From assembly GCA_963930655.1 (NCBI GenBank), contig OZ005620.1, forward strand, positions 18,605,001-18,669,000: a stretch of DNA of 64,000 nt, in the 5' to 3' direction. The stretch is from Myrica gale (Eukaryota; Streptophyta; Magnoliopsida; Fagales; Myricaceae). Positions 1 to 12,153 of this stretch are shown piece after piece. Within the stretch, counting starts at the first letter, position 1, and each line of letters begins with the position of its first letter. Both the position numbers and the translations under genes were made by a program. Below the pieces are notes generated by a model. The model ran no database searches. It saw nothing but the letters and a program-made list of their open reading frames with translations, and had not been told where the DNA came from.

Positions 1-3000
1 GGAAAAACATATGAATTGCCAGAATTTGTGAGACCCCATAAAGGACCGTAGAGCTTGGATATTGAGAGATTGATAGACTTCAGGGTCTTAGCAGACTTGT
101 TGGTTATGATTGTGGAATATCTGTGGTAAGTTCTTCCATTGGCATTCCACGAACTTGTCAACTTCTGTTCTATGGCAATTGGGCCATAAGATGCTGCAAA
201 ACATGATGTTCGGAGTTAGACCTTCTTTTCCAATATTCACATCAACAAGTAAAGATACATCCAAAAGACAGGCCAAGCCATACCTGGAGCTGGACTAATT
301 TTGGGCTTCGGAGCTGGAGTAACTTTTGGTTTTGGACCTGGTGTAGTTTGGGTAATAACCGGTTTAGGTGCTGGGGGAACGACTGCAAGAAAAGTTTTTT
401 CATCAAACATCCTCTTTACATGCCTCACAATAAATCAATGGGAATAAGTGACAAACTCCTAGGAAATTAACTATCATATTATAGCGCATATACCTGGAAG
501 GAGCTGGTTATACCCGCCATGGCCAGCACTAAGTCGTGCCAATATACCAAAAAGAGGAGCATTGTTGTAGGTAGCAGGTTCAGTCTGCTCATAATTGTCT
601 CTTTGATCAGCAAAGTCGTCATAAGCATCAGGTCCGCCAACAATAGCACCAACGAGGACATTGGGATCGCTTGATTTCTTGCTGAACCAAGTGCCATAAC
701 CCCCTCGACAGCTGACAAATGAAGAGTCCACCTTAATGGACACAATTGAGGACGCCCTGTGGTGAACTTGTTCTGGGAATTTGCTACCATATCCCACCAT
801 GTAACTTGTAGCTCTCGGATTGTCTCCAAGAATGTAGTCAACCTGATGGTTTTAGCAATTGATTGCATAAGATCAATTATATGCTTCATAATGTATGTTA
901 AAGTTCCATTTGTTTTCTTAGGCATATGTTAAATTCCTTGATAAACAGAAGCTTTCCAAATCTCTATTTATTGTATAACCACCTTAAGAAACCCTCTTCA
1001 ACATAATAACATAGGATGTGCTTATCACTAGACTTAACCAGCAATTGATACGATTGCATTACCTGTGACTTGGTGAAGGAGAGAAGCTCCGATGGTGAAA
1101 CATTTCCAGAAGCACACACCATTGAACTTCCAGCAGAAGACAGATAGTCAGAGTAGACAGCGGTTAGGAAGGAGGAACTTGTCACGAACTGCATGTTGTT
1201 CCACCTCTGGCGGAAGATAAGGCCACCGGGTGTCCTCTGAATGTTGCGGGTGCCCTTCCCAAGGCATGAACACATGAAGTTTTCTGCCTTCTGCTGGTAC
1301 CTCTGGAACACGGGTGCATAGCGACCAGCCTTACCTTGCATTAGGAACTGCAAGGAAAGATACAGAGACCCTTTAGTTAGCTCCCCCACTCAACAAAGTT
1401 TATTGCTTAATGGATCTTTCCATAGGAACCGAACAGGGCCATGCACCTGGGAGTGCTAAGAATTACATTATTGAGGTTTTTGACACACAGTATACTTGTG
1501 GACATAAATACGACACTAACATAATTTCATACTGGCATGTAACATAAAAACATAAGTAGCATGTGTTGTTCCATTTGATTAATCTATTTACCTTGGCTAC
1601 AAGTGTCTGAACCCCTGCATACTTGACATCCCAACTAAACTCAGTCATGCTCCATCCAGTTCCTCCCATGGAATCACCATTGTTACCGAGGTAGTTCAAG
1701 TAATACTGGTTGTTTGTTGCCTGGTACAACCATGCAGCAGCCCAAAGCAACTCGTCCTGTATACACACAAATCAGATCACATATGTGAGACCAAACTCAA
1801 AATCAAACCAATATTGAAGACAAACACCCAAACATTATTATTGCGGCGGCGCATACATAATAGCCGCTGACAGACTGGTAGTACTTCTGGGCCACGGTAA
1901 TACTACTGTCATATTTGCCTCTGTATTTGTCCGCAAAATCAAATAGCTGAAAAGGAATTAAAAGGAGTTAGAAAATTAGTACGGTAACAAATGCAACATA
2001 TCACAAAATGGGAGGGTAGTTTCGGCATTCGAAAATGATAGTATAATGAAATAAATGAAGATATGTTTTTTTTGTAATATCAAGAAGATCGGGAGGGTAG
2101 TTTGGGGAACATTGGAGGCACCGACAGTGCTCTCACGTGAAAAGACAATGACCATCACGCTTTTCACGGATCGTTACATCTGGACGGTTGAGATCTGGAA
2201 GTACGTCAGATCTGTTCGGCCAGCAGACAGTACCCGTGATACACGGGCAACGGTGTGGCCACGATCCAAAATCGACGCCGAGAAATTTACAACTTAATTC
2301 AATGACAACGCGATTCGTGTAGGCGCAGTTTCTACTTCGGAGAATTTCATGTGCATGTCGAGGCATCCTTTTAAAGGTGCCTCGACATGTTTCTCTCTTG
2401 TTGTAGATAAAAATCCTTCTTTGAAAACCCTAGCCATTTGACACCATTTCACTTCAAACTTACCATGTCCTCTTAACCACCATAGAACTTCCTTTTAAAT
2501 CAAGCTTGAATATTTCTAAGGAGGGTGGACCGAATCTTTGAAGGAAGAAAGGATAGGAAGTTACACACTCAAAAGGCATCCCCTTTTGAGTGTGTAACCA
2601 AGTTTTATACAAAGGGGTTAAATAATAATAAGACACGACTCAATGTTTGAAAAAAGAAATCTAAGGTCTAAGGTTTAGCTCTTCCTCAATTCTCCTACTT
2701 TGATCTCGATTTATAAGTACTATAGTTACATGTTTAAATACATTTTATAATAATCTATAAAAGCAATATTAAATACCATAAATTATGTATGTTTTTATCT
2801 TATGGACTCTCGAAGGGTAAATTAACAAAAAAAAAAGTTTTAAGGAAAAAAATTTATTAATCTAGTACCACCTAAATAAAATATAAAAGATTTTTTAGTG
2901 GAAAAATTTTAGATATTGAAATTTAAAAAATATGTTATAGGAATAGTTGAAAAATAAAAAAATCGAAGATTTTTAATAAATATTATAATAATAAAAAAAT

Positions 3001-4748
3001 TATTAAAAAATTTTTATTATTAAACTTAAATAATTAGTTACAAATAATTGGGATCAAACAACATCATCTAACTTTGAGATAATAGACTTATGATAAGTAA
3101 CTGTCGGGGTGTCGCTAGTTAAAAGATTGATGGACAGTAAAAAAGTAGGGTAACTGTCAGGTTGAGCCATAAATACCGGGATTACTTGGAACACTAACCA
3201 AGGACTGTCTGTCAGAAAGTAACCTAACGCAACAGCCTTATTAACTACGTCTGTCGGGCTACCTTGCACCCGTCAACCATAAAGGCTGAAGCTGAAACAG
3301 TCAGTTCAGCCGACGAACCCCCAATCCCCCATCAACCTAACATGTGCTCTGCACACTGCTTCTGCGCCACTGACGCTAGTGGTCCCCCATAGTTTGGCAG
3401 TACTTCCCTAAATACTCGTTAGAACCTTTCCTTTTATTTCGGGCAAAAAAAAAAAACTTAGGTGAGAATTAGCGAGCCAGTGAGGATGGTTAGAACCTGC
3501 TCGGCATGGCGGACAAGCACACTGGCATAGGCGGGGTTAGATCTGTGGAATACGAGCGATGCGGCGGCCATTGCTGCAGCCGTTTCTCCGGCGAGATCCG
3601 ACCCGGGGTTGCTTGGGTCAATCCGATAGGCGCGTCGGTCGGTGGTCATGTCCTCAGGCCTCTGCCAGCAGTAGTGGTCACTGTTTCCATCTCCCACCTA
3701 TTCACGACAGACATCCAACCGTCAATAACAATTACATGAAATTGTTTTGGGTTCTTCTGTACAAAACGCAGTCGGAACAAATGGGTTTAAGCCCAAATCG
3801 TGAGTTAATCAGAGTTTATTTCCGCGATACAGTAGTACTTATTATGGAGTTTCCTTTTCTTTTCCTACTCTGTTTTTTTTTTTGTTTATAGGTTCTTTTC
3901 TTAATCAATCGTGCTTCCCAAATTTTGAATTTCAAGAAGAAAGTAAAGCAAGCGTTCGAGACCACTTGTTTGAAAATATTACCCAATAAAACATTTTGAT
4001 ATTCATCACCTAGTACGTTAGCTCCATCAACTAGTGCGTGAGTAATGCTAAAGTTCAGCGAGAAAGTGAGGGGTCAGATTAAGTTGATTAACTGTGGGAG
4101 GAATAAATACTGTTCGATAAAGTGGTGGGGGGACGAAGATGAAAGGGGAAGGTTTGAATTTAGTAAAGTGAAAGGTACCTCTCCATACAGGACATAAGGT
4201 TCGGGGTGAGCTTTAATTAGATAGTCAGTGCCCCACTTCACCGCATCCATAGCATGACCGAGCTCCCCACTTGAAGCCATTTGCTTCCCGTATTCTACTA
4301 TGCTCCATGCCATCATTGTCGTGGTGAATGCCATGGGCAGCCCAAACTTAACATTGTCCCCTGCATCGTAGTACCCTCCAACCAGATCCACCTGAATATA
4401 TGCAAAGACATTACAACAAAGTAGTAATAAATGCAAATGCATGTTGTCAAGAGGTAAGCTTTCTTCTCCAATTGAGAAAATGAAACATTACAAACTTATG
4501 GCCAAAAATTCGCAAGGGAAACCCGGATACATGGGATAACTTACCCCACTAGCCTTGCCGTCTTGCAGACCAGAATCAGCTCTCCATGTGACTCTTTGGG
4601 TGTGGGGAAGGTAACCAGATCTCTGAGCCTCAAAAAACAGAATGCTTTTGCTTAGAGCTTGGCCATAGTCATGGCCAGCTAAAACAACAGGAAGCGCGAG
4701 AAGCAGAAGCAGAGGAACCATGGAAATGAGTCTCGCAAAGCTCTCCAT
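1..4748 (-). CDS. GH9C: Class C GH9 endo-beta-1,4-glucanase with CBM49, 3' end cut by window edge
   Basis: Secreted cellulase-type enzyme that hydrolyses beta-1,4-glucan in the cell wall. Nine exons on the minus strand, all GT-AG and in phase: 4748-4545, 4391-4179, 3697-3497, 1946-1857, 1756-1592, 1347-1063, 842-494, 382-284 and 193 to beyond 1, about 600 residues. Residues 1-24 form a signal peptide (run of L and V ending VLA). The GH9 domain has DAGDN at 77-81, the HHR motif near 413-415, and DQRDNY with the downstream catalytic Glu (EQTEP) near 465-474, so the active site looks intact. A Pro/Lys/Thr-rich linker ([14 protein letters not shown]) leads to a CBM49 ([16 protein letters not shown]), which defines class C. 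Roughly 20 C-terminal residues lie outside the window. The start is the Met just before the signal peptide; upstream in-frame Mets would add a charged extension. Intron 3 (1.55 kb) holds repeats and hairpins. Family assignment is firm; the substrate is inferred. Confidence 0.95.
2354..2389. repeat. Near-perfect 36-bp palindrome in GH9 intron 3
   Basis: The arms CATGTCGAGGCA and TGCCTCGACATG pair perfectly, and the centre (TCCTTTTAAAGG) pairs further with one unmatched base. It lies in intron 3 of the endoglucanase gene within a moderately GC-rich block (about 2095-2400) unlike the AT-rich surroundings, perhaps a degraded element. No function can be assigned. Confidence 0.8.
2560..2598. repeat. 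Perfect 17-bp stem, 5-nt loop hairpin in GH9 intron 3
   Basis: GTTACACACTCAAAAGG (2560-2576) and its exact reverse complement (2582-2598) flank the loop CATCC. The stem is shorter than a plant microRNA precursor needs. It could be the remains of a small fold-back element. Confidence 0.85.
2840..3060. mobile_element. AT-rich MITE-like segment, family also at 27322-27527
   Basis: The stretch around 2950-3040, with runs of TTTTTAATAAATATTATAA and TTTTATTATTAAACTTAAAT, matches the reverse complement of 27370-27440. The sharing of a specific order of AT-rich words in opposite orientation suggests two copies of one MITE family. Ends and target duplications could not be fixed. It lies in intron 3 of the GH9 gene. 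Confidence 0.45.
3061..3435. other. GC-richer unassigned block in GH9 intron 3
   Basis: A 375-bp segment with CTGTCGGG words near both ends of its left half and an A-run at its right end (3447-3457). Composition differs from the AT-rich DNA to its left. It resembles part of an LTR or other dispersed repeat, but no termini, target duplication or coding potential were seen. Confidence 0.3.
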
Positions 4749-5090
4749 GTGCACAATACCAGAACGCATATGCAAGAGCGCTTTCTTCAGTAAAGATAAA
4801 CCCAAATGCAGAAACACACTGATTTATTCAGCTTATAAACAAAAACATAGAGGGAGGACAGATCCGTTCAGCAATAAAAGCTATAAAATTACAGAGTGTA
4901 GTTATGTTTGGTTTTTCCAAGTTCCAAAAACAAAATAATGAAACCTTCAACTCTTCTCTAGCCCCCAGCAGAAATGTGGATTAATTAGAGAACTAAAACG
5001 TCGGTGTCGGTATAAGAGTTATCGATTAAAATATCTGATAATCCCGCTAAGATGTAGAGACTACTACGGGAACAGAAGCTTGGGAAAGGG

Positions 5091-5154
5091 GGGGGGGGGG
5101 AGAGAGAGAGAGTAGGGAGTGAGAGCTGCCGAGGGGCTCAAGGGACTATATATT
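5091..5154 (-). promoter_or_regulatory. Putative core promoter of the GH9 gene: TATA-like site and pyrimidine-rich leader
   Basis: Read on the minus strand, AATATATAG (5147-5154) is followed by CTCTCTCTCTC and a run of C's (5091-5113). That order, a TATA element then a Y-rich patch, is usual for plant core promoters. The leader to the ATG at 4748 would be about 350 nt. Placement is by inspection only. Confidence 0.45.
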
Positions 5155-5395
5155 GAGGAAAGGAAGGTGCCTAGCTGCCAGGAATCGGCAAAAGAGACAA
5201 GAAAGAGAAATTCATACATTAATTTATTTCTTTCGTGATATTTCTCTTTTGGAGGGCTGGAAACGGTTGTGAGAAGAACAGAGTCATGTGGATGTTCCTG
5301 ACTCTATACTGGGAAGGGTCGGTGCGGATTTAATGTATTTAGGGAAATAAACATTACAATTTACAGCTGCCCGCAAAGGAACAAGGGGTAAGATC

Positions 5396-8349
5396 AACAG
5401 TAAATTAATCTCTTTCTCAGATAACAACCGAAGACAATGCAATGCTTACTCAGTTACCGGACGCCGTGGAAATATTTAATACGTTAAAGAAAATGGTGCC
5501 TGAAAAATCACCGGGTCCAGATGGCATGACAGTATTCTTTTTCACATTTTTTTGGAAGGTGGTTGGTTCAGACGTGGTTAATACTGTTCAAGATTTTTTT
5601 GCCACAGACATTTTGATGCCGGAGTTGAACCATACCCATATAGACCTGATCCCGAAAGTGGAAAACCCTTCGAAGGTGAGTCAATTTCGACCCATTTGTT
5701 TGTAATGTCATTTATAAAATTATTTCCAAACTAATGATGGAGAGATTGAAACGGGTGCTATCCAAGCTTATCTCGCCTTATCAGTTGGCTTTTGTGTCGG
5801 AGCGGGCTATCCGTGATAATTATATTGTTGCCGCGGAAATATTTCACTGCATGAATCATAAACAAGGTAGAGGAGGTTGGATGGCGATCAAGGCTGATAT
5901 GGAGAAAGCATACGACAGAATTGAATGGGGGTTTGTGGTGAAAGTACTGGAAAGTTTCGCATTCAAAGTGGATCCAGTGGGTGAAGCAGTGTATTTCGAC
6001 TACTTCGTTCTCTATTCTACTTAATGGTAGCCCTTTTGGGCATTTTTGTCCTTCTCGGGGACTGAGGCAAGGTGACCCATTATCGCCATTGCTTTTTATT
6101 CTATGCTCTGAAGTGTTGTCCAGATTACTGATGCGCGAGGAAAGTTATGGACGGTTGAAAGGCATTAAAGTGAGTCGGGGTTCTCCTAATATTTCTCATC
6201 TCCTTTTTGTTGATGACCTTCTATTGTTTGGTAGGGCTACCTCTAATGAAGCAAAGATTTTGAATACATGTCTGGATAAATATATGGCATGGTCGGGACA
6301 TAAGATTAATCGAGACAAATCTTCAGTTCATTTCAGCAAAAATTTTCGAGGGCAGTCTCTCCTCTCTATCCTGGAGATTATGCAGCTGAAAAAACTTCCC
6401 GCCAAAGCCAAGCATCTAGGACTACCTTTAATTATTCCACGGGCGAAAGTGAGTGTGGCAGCCGAGATCAAGGACAGATTTTTGCAGAAAATTTCGGGAT
6501 GAAAAGCAAAGGTTCTTTCTCAAGCTGGACGCACAATGTTGATCAAAGCGGTAGCTAGTGCCTTACCATCCTACCTAATGAGTGTCTATTTACTGCCTCA
6601 GTCTTGGTGTAAGTCTCTTGACAAAGCTTTAAAGGACTTTTGGTGGGGACACAAGGCAGGCAAATCCCATAGCCTCTCGCTGCTGGCTTGGCATTCTATT
6701 TGCACCCCAAAACGTGAAGGAGGTCTAGGTATTCGTCTGATGTGGGATATTAATATGACTCTTGTTTCTAAATTAGCGTGGAACATGCTCACCAAACCGG
6801 CAAGTTTATGGACCCGGGTCCTTGGAGGAAAATATTTAAGGGGAAGATCTTTTCTGGAAGCGAAAGTGCGTACGAAGGACTCCTGGCTATGGAAAAGCAT
6901 TGCCCATACCCGAGAGGAGCTGAGTAGAGGTCTTTGTTACAAAGTGGGTAACGGTCGACGTATCCTTGCATTCACAGACCCCTGGGTCCCTTCTATCCAA
7001 TATTTTCGGCCGGTTCTACGTCATGGAGTACAGGTGGAACGGACAGACATGCTGGTCAGCGACTTCCTTGACTCAGCTAGAAGGCGGTGGGATCGGCAAA
7101 AAGTCACACACTACTTTAGCCCGGAATCAGCAACTGCAGTTTTGAAAATTTGACTCCCTACAGACAGTACAGATGATAAGTTTTTCTGGCCTCTCGATAC
7201 GAAAGGAGAGCTCACGGTGAAATCTATGTTTAGAACAATGGTGGAAGGCAGGCGATCAGGGGATGGCAGGATGGGAACGGAGGGTTGGAAAAATCTATGG
7301 CGCTTGAAGATGCATGATAGTCTAAAACTTCTGCTATGGAAAGTCCTCTGGGATATTCTCCCTACTAGGAGTAAAATTGCAGAGCGCATTGGGGAGCACT
7401 CTATGATGCATGGCGATAGGAATTGTGTCCTGTGTGAGGACGGTTTGGAGACGCTCCACCACTTGCTGTTCTTCTGCCCTTACAGTCGATGTATATGGAG
7501 TGAGTCTCCATGGCAACTAAATATCACAGCCTTTGGTACGGGTACATCAATCGAATGGATCCAGAAGTTGCTGCAGCCTCACCAACGCCTTGGAATTTTG
7601 GTAGAGGAACAACATTTCTTCCAGCTGTTTGCGGTGAATGCTATTGACTTACTATGGGTTTGTAGGAATCAAATGGTCCATGATAGAAAGCGGTGGACAG
7701 TAGATGATTTGGGAAAGCGGGTTCGCAGGCTTAGCTGGGAGCACCGGGTAGCATGGGCTTCTAAAACTGTTTCCTCCAGCTGCAATTCTTGGAAGCCTCC
7801 CTCAGAGAGGTTTGTTAAAGTCAATGTCGATGTAGCCATCCGAAACGGTTTTGCAGCGGTGGTTGCTCTTATTCGGGATTCTCAGGGGACAGTTGGGTGG
7901 GTTCCAGATTTCAATTATTGATGCAGTGGAGCCTTTAGTTGGGGAAGTGGAAGCGGCCAAGTTGGGAGTGCATTTAGCTCTTCAGTTGGGTCATACCCAC
8001 ATTGTTTTGGAAGGCGATTCGGCTATTCTCATGTCTGCTCTTCAAAATAATCCCCATGATACAGATTGGAAAATCCATCATCTTCTCACTGACATACTCT
8101 CTTTTCTCAACAAATTTAATGATTGTAAGTTTAGTCATGTCCGTCGTGGTGCGAATGAGGTTGTGCACCTTTTAGCTCATTGGGCCGCCACTGAGTTTCT
8201 CTCAAGTCAGAATCCCTGTAGTGTTGAGCATTTTCCTGATGTATCCTGGTTGTATGCGGGGACAGACCCTCCTTAATCCTTTGTTCTGTTGGGTTTTGCT
8301 TTGAATAAAGGATGAAGTTTTGACAAAAGAAAAACAGTAAATTAATCTC
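5396..8349 (+). mobile_element. 5'-truncated LINE (L1-like) with 17-bp target site duplication
   Basis: The insert 5413-8332 is bounded by perfect copies of AACAGTAAATTAATCTC at 5396-5412 and 8333-8349. It begins inside ORF2, after the endonuclease, which is typical of incomplete target-primed reverse transcription. It ends with an AATAAA-containing 3' end and a short A-rich tail (GACAAAAGAAA). It sits about 240 bp upstream of the GH9 TATA-like site, in the opposite orientation to that gene. Confidence 0.93.
5420..8276 (+). pseudogene. LINE ORF2 remnant: reverse transcriptase, zf-RVT and RNase H domains
   Basis: Domains appear in the usual plant L1 order. Reverse transcriptase shows SPGPDGM, KADMEKAYDRIEW, GLRQGDPLSPLLF and the catalytic FVDD (near 6209). 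A zinc-binding block follows (CVLC...CPYSRCIW, about 7424-7500), then an RNase H domain (VNVDVAIRNGF, LEGDS, about 7815-8170). Breaks: a frameshift near 5700, a frameshift near 5985-6000, TGA at 6500-6502 where the family has Trp, TGA at 7151-7153, and a frameshift near 7880-7915. The endonuclease domain is absent. The element cannot encode a working protein. Confidence 0.93.
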
Positions 8350-8475
8350 CATATTTGTTTTTGATTATGGTAACTAATCACTGAGAGGCATAGTCTTGAA
8401 AAACTCTCGGCTTTCCGATGTTCCCACTTTGAAAAACTCTCTTACTGCCATCTTAGGGATCCTTCCTCCCTGTAC

Positions 8476-8674
8476 GGTTGTGTTTGCAAACCCAATTATC
8501 CCCAACATTTTATCTCTCTCCTAATAAAATACTCCAATATAATCTCTCTCTCTCCCATAAAAAAATATAAAAAATTACAAAAATTATAAAAAAATACCTC
8601 TCTCTTCACATTTTCACTAAACTCAATACCAACACATATTCTCATACCAAAAATATTACAACACAAACACAACC
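8476..8674. mobile_element. Tourist-like MITE, 199 bp (family T1, copy 1)
   Basis: Terminal repeats GGTTGTGTTTG and CAAACACAACC are flanked by the 3-bp direct repeat TAC (8473-8475, 8675-8677). The interior shares CTCCAATATAATCTCTCTC and CACTTTTTCACTAAA-type words with the elements at 17075-17273 and 26286-26481. Size, TIR and 3-bp duplication fit a PIF/Harbinger (Tourist) MITE. The other two copies have TAA as target, so TAC is slightly atypical. Confidence 0.8.
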
Positions 8675-8677
8675 TAC

Positions 8678-9480
8678 ACAAAGCTCCTATTTAAGTTGCA
8701 TGGTTCAGATATTTTGGGTCTTCTATTGCCTCTTTCCGTTTGCTTTTTCATGTACTAGGCGCACCTTTATTGACATGACCTTAGAATTTGTATCCTTGCT
8801 TGTGCAGCAAAAATTAGGGAACATGAACTTAGTGCCATTTTGCCTCTTGCGTATTAGTATATAAAATATCACTTTGAGTTACTCTGTAGTTGGTACACAT
8901 TTACTACAAACAAGTGCTCCTAAAACTAGCAAAACTATCCATATCTGCTGCCCCCGATATATGCGTCTCATTGAATAAGGATGACTGATCTGTCCCAATC
9001 CAGCTGCTAAGAGTGATTGAGCCTTTGAATGTGGCCATGTGGGCGATTAATATCAGAACCTTGACATGTGAAGAAGGTGCGCTATCATCAGTAGGCCAAG
9101 CAGGACATATCTTTCCTTCCCGTATAGTAAATGTATGTTTGTTTAGGTATAATGCATTAACTTCTTCCTACCTATCGAATAAGCTTTTTGCAGAGGGAGA
9201 TTTTCTCTGTCTGCACTGCAGCGGTGTTCAATTGTAACAGGGACCATAATATTTTATTTTTTGTTTTCCCCACCCAACAATCATGGAAGTTAATTGTCAC
9301 TCTACTGCTGGCAGAACCCATCACCCATGTGGTCTGACTAATTTGTTCGCACGCAGGCAATGTGCCCTTGCCTTGATTGAACAAATTATTTGAAAAGCCA
9401 GCCAGCCAGCCAGCCACCCTAACTGGTAATCAACCAATGCATCGCGGGTACTTTTCAATTAACACGCTCAAACTCTCTCT
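8678..9480. other. Intergenic, no gene seen
   Basis: No conserved coding region, RNA gene or element terminus was recognised. The only notable structure is a (GCCA)5 microsatellite at 9397-9416. Confidence 0.6.
9397..9416. repeat. (GCCA)5 microsatellite
   Basis: Five uninterrupted GCCA units, followed by an imperfect CCCT. Confidence 0.95.
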
Positions 9481-9489
9481 CTGATTTCC

Positions 9490-10225
9490 CAAAAAAACAC
9501 CGGACCCTTATGGAGGACGGGGAGCTCCGGCTCCCTCATCTCCTCCCCCTTTTTCTTTTTTCTCCTCTTCTCTCTTCCCTTTCCCCTTCTGGATGGCCGA
9601 TTATGGTGGTTGATTTTTTAGTTTTTTCCCTTATTCTTTGCAGGTAGCTTCCGACGGGTGCTCGGTGGTTTCCAACCATTTTCACCGTACACGCGCCAGC
9701 TGGTTGAAATCAGCACGACGAGATCTACGCAGCGCCGCTTCTCCGGCTCTGAACCGCTGCCGCGTGTGCCTACACGCGCCACGCGTGCATCTCACAGGCC
9801 GAAGCCTGCCGCAGCGCGTAGAGCCCCTTCCGCCGCTCCGAACCTGCTCATCTTCCCAAATCTGGCCTCTGCGACTATTTCCCTCTCATCCAGGTCGTGG
9901 ATCTCGCCTTCCCTCTGCCACGCACCGCCACCGTCTCCGGCCATGTTCTGGCCAGATTTCTCTATGTTATGCTTTTGTCTTGCCTCTATGTATAAGGGTG
10001 CTTCTTGTTTTTATGTTGGCTGTTTTCAGTTTTTTGCCGATGTGTTTACGGCTTGTGTTAGTTTCTTTGTTGTTCTTTTCTTATGTTTAGGCATATTAGC
10101 TTATGTTTGCTGGCCTCTGTGGCTTGTCCGTCCCTTCGGAGAATTTGTAGAACCTTTGGGTCCGTCTTGCTCGTTGGTCCGCCGGCTCTTCGGAGTGTCT
10201 GGTACGCCCTTTTGAGCTTTCTAAA
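9490..10225 (+). other. GC-rich, retroposon-like block of unknown family
   Basis: It starts with a purine/pyrimidine-skewed GC-rich part (GGAGGACGGGGAGCTCCGGC, then long CT-rich runs) and passes through a GC-rich middle into a GT-rich 3' half (CCGTCCCTTCGGAG, GGTCCGCCGGCTCTTCGGAG). The same order of compositional blocks, with similar words, occurs in the retroposon at 41131-42062 read on its own strand. Overlapping open frames of 150-185 codons exist but have low-complexity Arg/Pro/Ser or hydrophobic content and no domain. I read it as a degraded, non-coding retroposed unit. No target duplication was found. Confidence 0.4.
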
Positions 10226-10229
10226 GTTT

Positions 10230-11769
10230 TTAAACCTCCTTGATCATTCATATATCCATATGCTATTTATGCCCAGAAAAAATCCAATGCATCGCATTTC
10301 ATGTTGTGGTTCAGGCGAAAATACTCATCCAACATCAAAACTCTCTTCCCCCGTCTTGTCAAGTGGACTGCCTTCGACCTCTAGTATCAGGCTCCAGTGC
10401 TCTTTTTCCACTTTCTTTGATAAATTACAACACAAATATTGGATCGCTCTGTTTGGAAGGTTTCTTTTAAAGATTTTGTGCCTAAACTCACAAGAAACTC
10501 AGACCGGGTACATGACAGCATTGAAACTCACTGAAGATGGTAGCGGCTTTAATTGCCCAAACAGAAGCCTTTTGATGACACTAGCAACTTCGGCTGTAAG
10601 TAAAACCTCCATGTAACATGTACGACATCAATTGCAGGTTGATGGATTCGAATTAGTTCCAGAACACCATTCTTACTCCAGCTTTAAAGTAAAAGCAAAA
10701 ATAGCTGAAACTTAATTAAATTCACAATAACCGACGTTTCGAGCAGGATTATCAGCTACTGCTGAGTGTTTTTGAGGTGCCTACTGCCTACTGATCTGCG
10801 TCTAAAGATTCGTACAAATAATTTAATGTGCAGCAAACCAAATAGCTGAATTTTTACACTATTAATTGAACTGCAGAGAGCTAATTGTACATTACTTCCA
10901 TTTTTCCATTAGTGATCGTGAATCCTAAAGTCATGAGACAATAAAACGACGTTCCCTGAAGCAAAACAAAGTACAAACACCTTGGCATTGCTTGTATTGA
11001 CCTGCATTGCATTGCTTTGCTTTGCTTTACAAGTGAATTCTGTGAGACATATTTTAATGTTATAGTTCAATTGATAGGATAGCAAACAAAAAGAGTGTTA
11101 AATGCACATTATACCCCGAATTTTTTTTTTATTTCGTTACGTTCTCAACTATCAATGATCAATAGTTTACAAATGGATCATTTCACTCTCACAAATTTTT
11201 ATACTATTATATTTTTCGTGGAGGTAAAGTTATCATTTGACGGAATTAAAATATCAAATTTTATCTAAATTAACTGTAAAAGATGTAAAGTGTATAACAA
11301 TAGTGGTTGCGTAGGGAAATGTAACAATACTGATAGTTTTGGTTGCAATGTGCCAGTAGCCCAATAGTAGGTGGACAAAATATATATTTTTTCGCCAATA
11401 AATATATAAATCATAAGGAAAAAATATATTTTCCACTCCCCAAGTATGAGTGTACCGACACTTTGCAACTTTCATCTTTCAATTTAGCTCCTCGAGTTTC
11501 ATTTTTTGGCAATTCTCACAATAATATATTTTGTTGACTAATTGAGGGCAAAAATATTTTTTTCCTTTATTTTTCAGTAATTTTAAATATTCATTTAACG
11601 GAAGGGTGCAAATCCCTGAAAATCAAAATTTGAGAGGCTAAAGGTTAGGAAATTAAAAAGTGAGGTAAAAAGTGTAATACCCCATAATTGAGAGTTCTTG
11701 TACTTTCCCCAAATCATAATTATATTAAAAAAATGCTACTTAAAATAGGTTAGTTAAATCTTGGAGGTA
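10230..11769. other. Intergenic, AT-rich, no gene seen
   Basis: No gene was recognised. Between about 11280 and 11475 there is an imperfect inverted structure centred near 11400 (GTGGACAAAATATAT pairing with ATATATTTTCCAC), which suggests an old fold-back MITE, but its outer ends are not clear. Confidence 0.5.
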
Positions 11770-12153
11770 GCTTGAGGTAGGGCTGTCCAACATCCGGTCC
11801 GGGCCGGTTCGGTCCGGTTTGGCCGGCCAAACCGAAACTTTTTTAAAGTATATAGACCGGACCGGACCGGTTATATGACCGGACCGGTCCGGTCCGGTCT
11901 GGGCCGGTTTGGGTCATACCATTTTGGGCCGGTTTTAGGGTTGGACCTTGTCATTTTGGGCCAATTTTCGGTTTAGGCCGGTTTGGAGAGGTATACTCCG
12001 GTCTGGTCCCGGATTTTCATGAGGGTAACCCGGAACCGGACCGGAATACACCGGTTTACCGTCCGGTCAACCCGGTTTCAAAAAAGTCAACCGGTTTTAG
12101 TTAAAACCGGTCCAGCCAGTCTGGCCGGTTTTTTGGAGAAGCCTAGCTTGAGG
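11770..12153. mobile_element. hAT-type MITE, 368 bp, 8-bp TSD GCTTGAGG
   Basis: The element 11778-12145 begins TAGGGCTGTCC and ends GAAGCCTA, giving TAGG(G/C)CT-type inverted ends. It is flanked by perfect 8-bp duplications GCTTGAGG at 11770-11777 and 12146-12153. The interior is an array of (G)GTCCGG and CCGGTT words that mostly pair with each other, a known look for subterminal regions of plant Ac-like hAT elements. It has no coding capacity. Confidence 0.9.

Noticed and set aside
2560..2598. Possible microRNA precursor
   Set aside because: The 17-bp stem with a 5-nt loop is too short to yield a 21-nt duplex.
9638..10616. Three overlapping plus-strand frames of 150-185 codons
   Set aside because: They overlap in different frames, are Arg/Pro/Ser-rich or hydrophobic without domains, and fit a GC-rich non-coding repeat.
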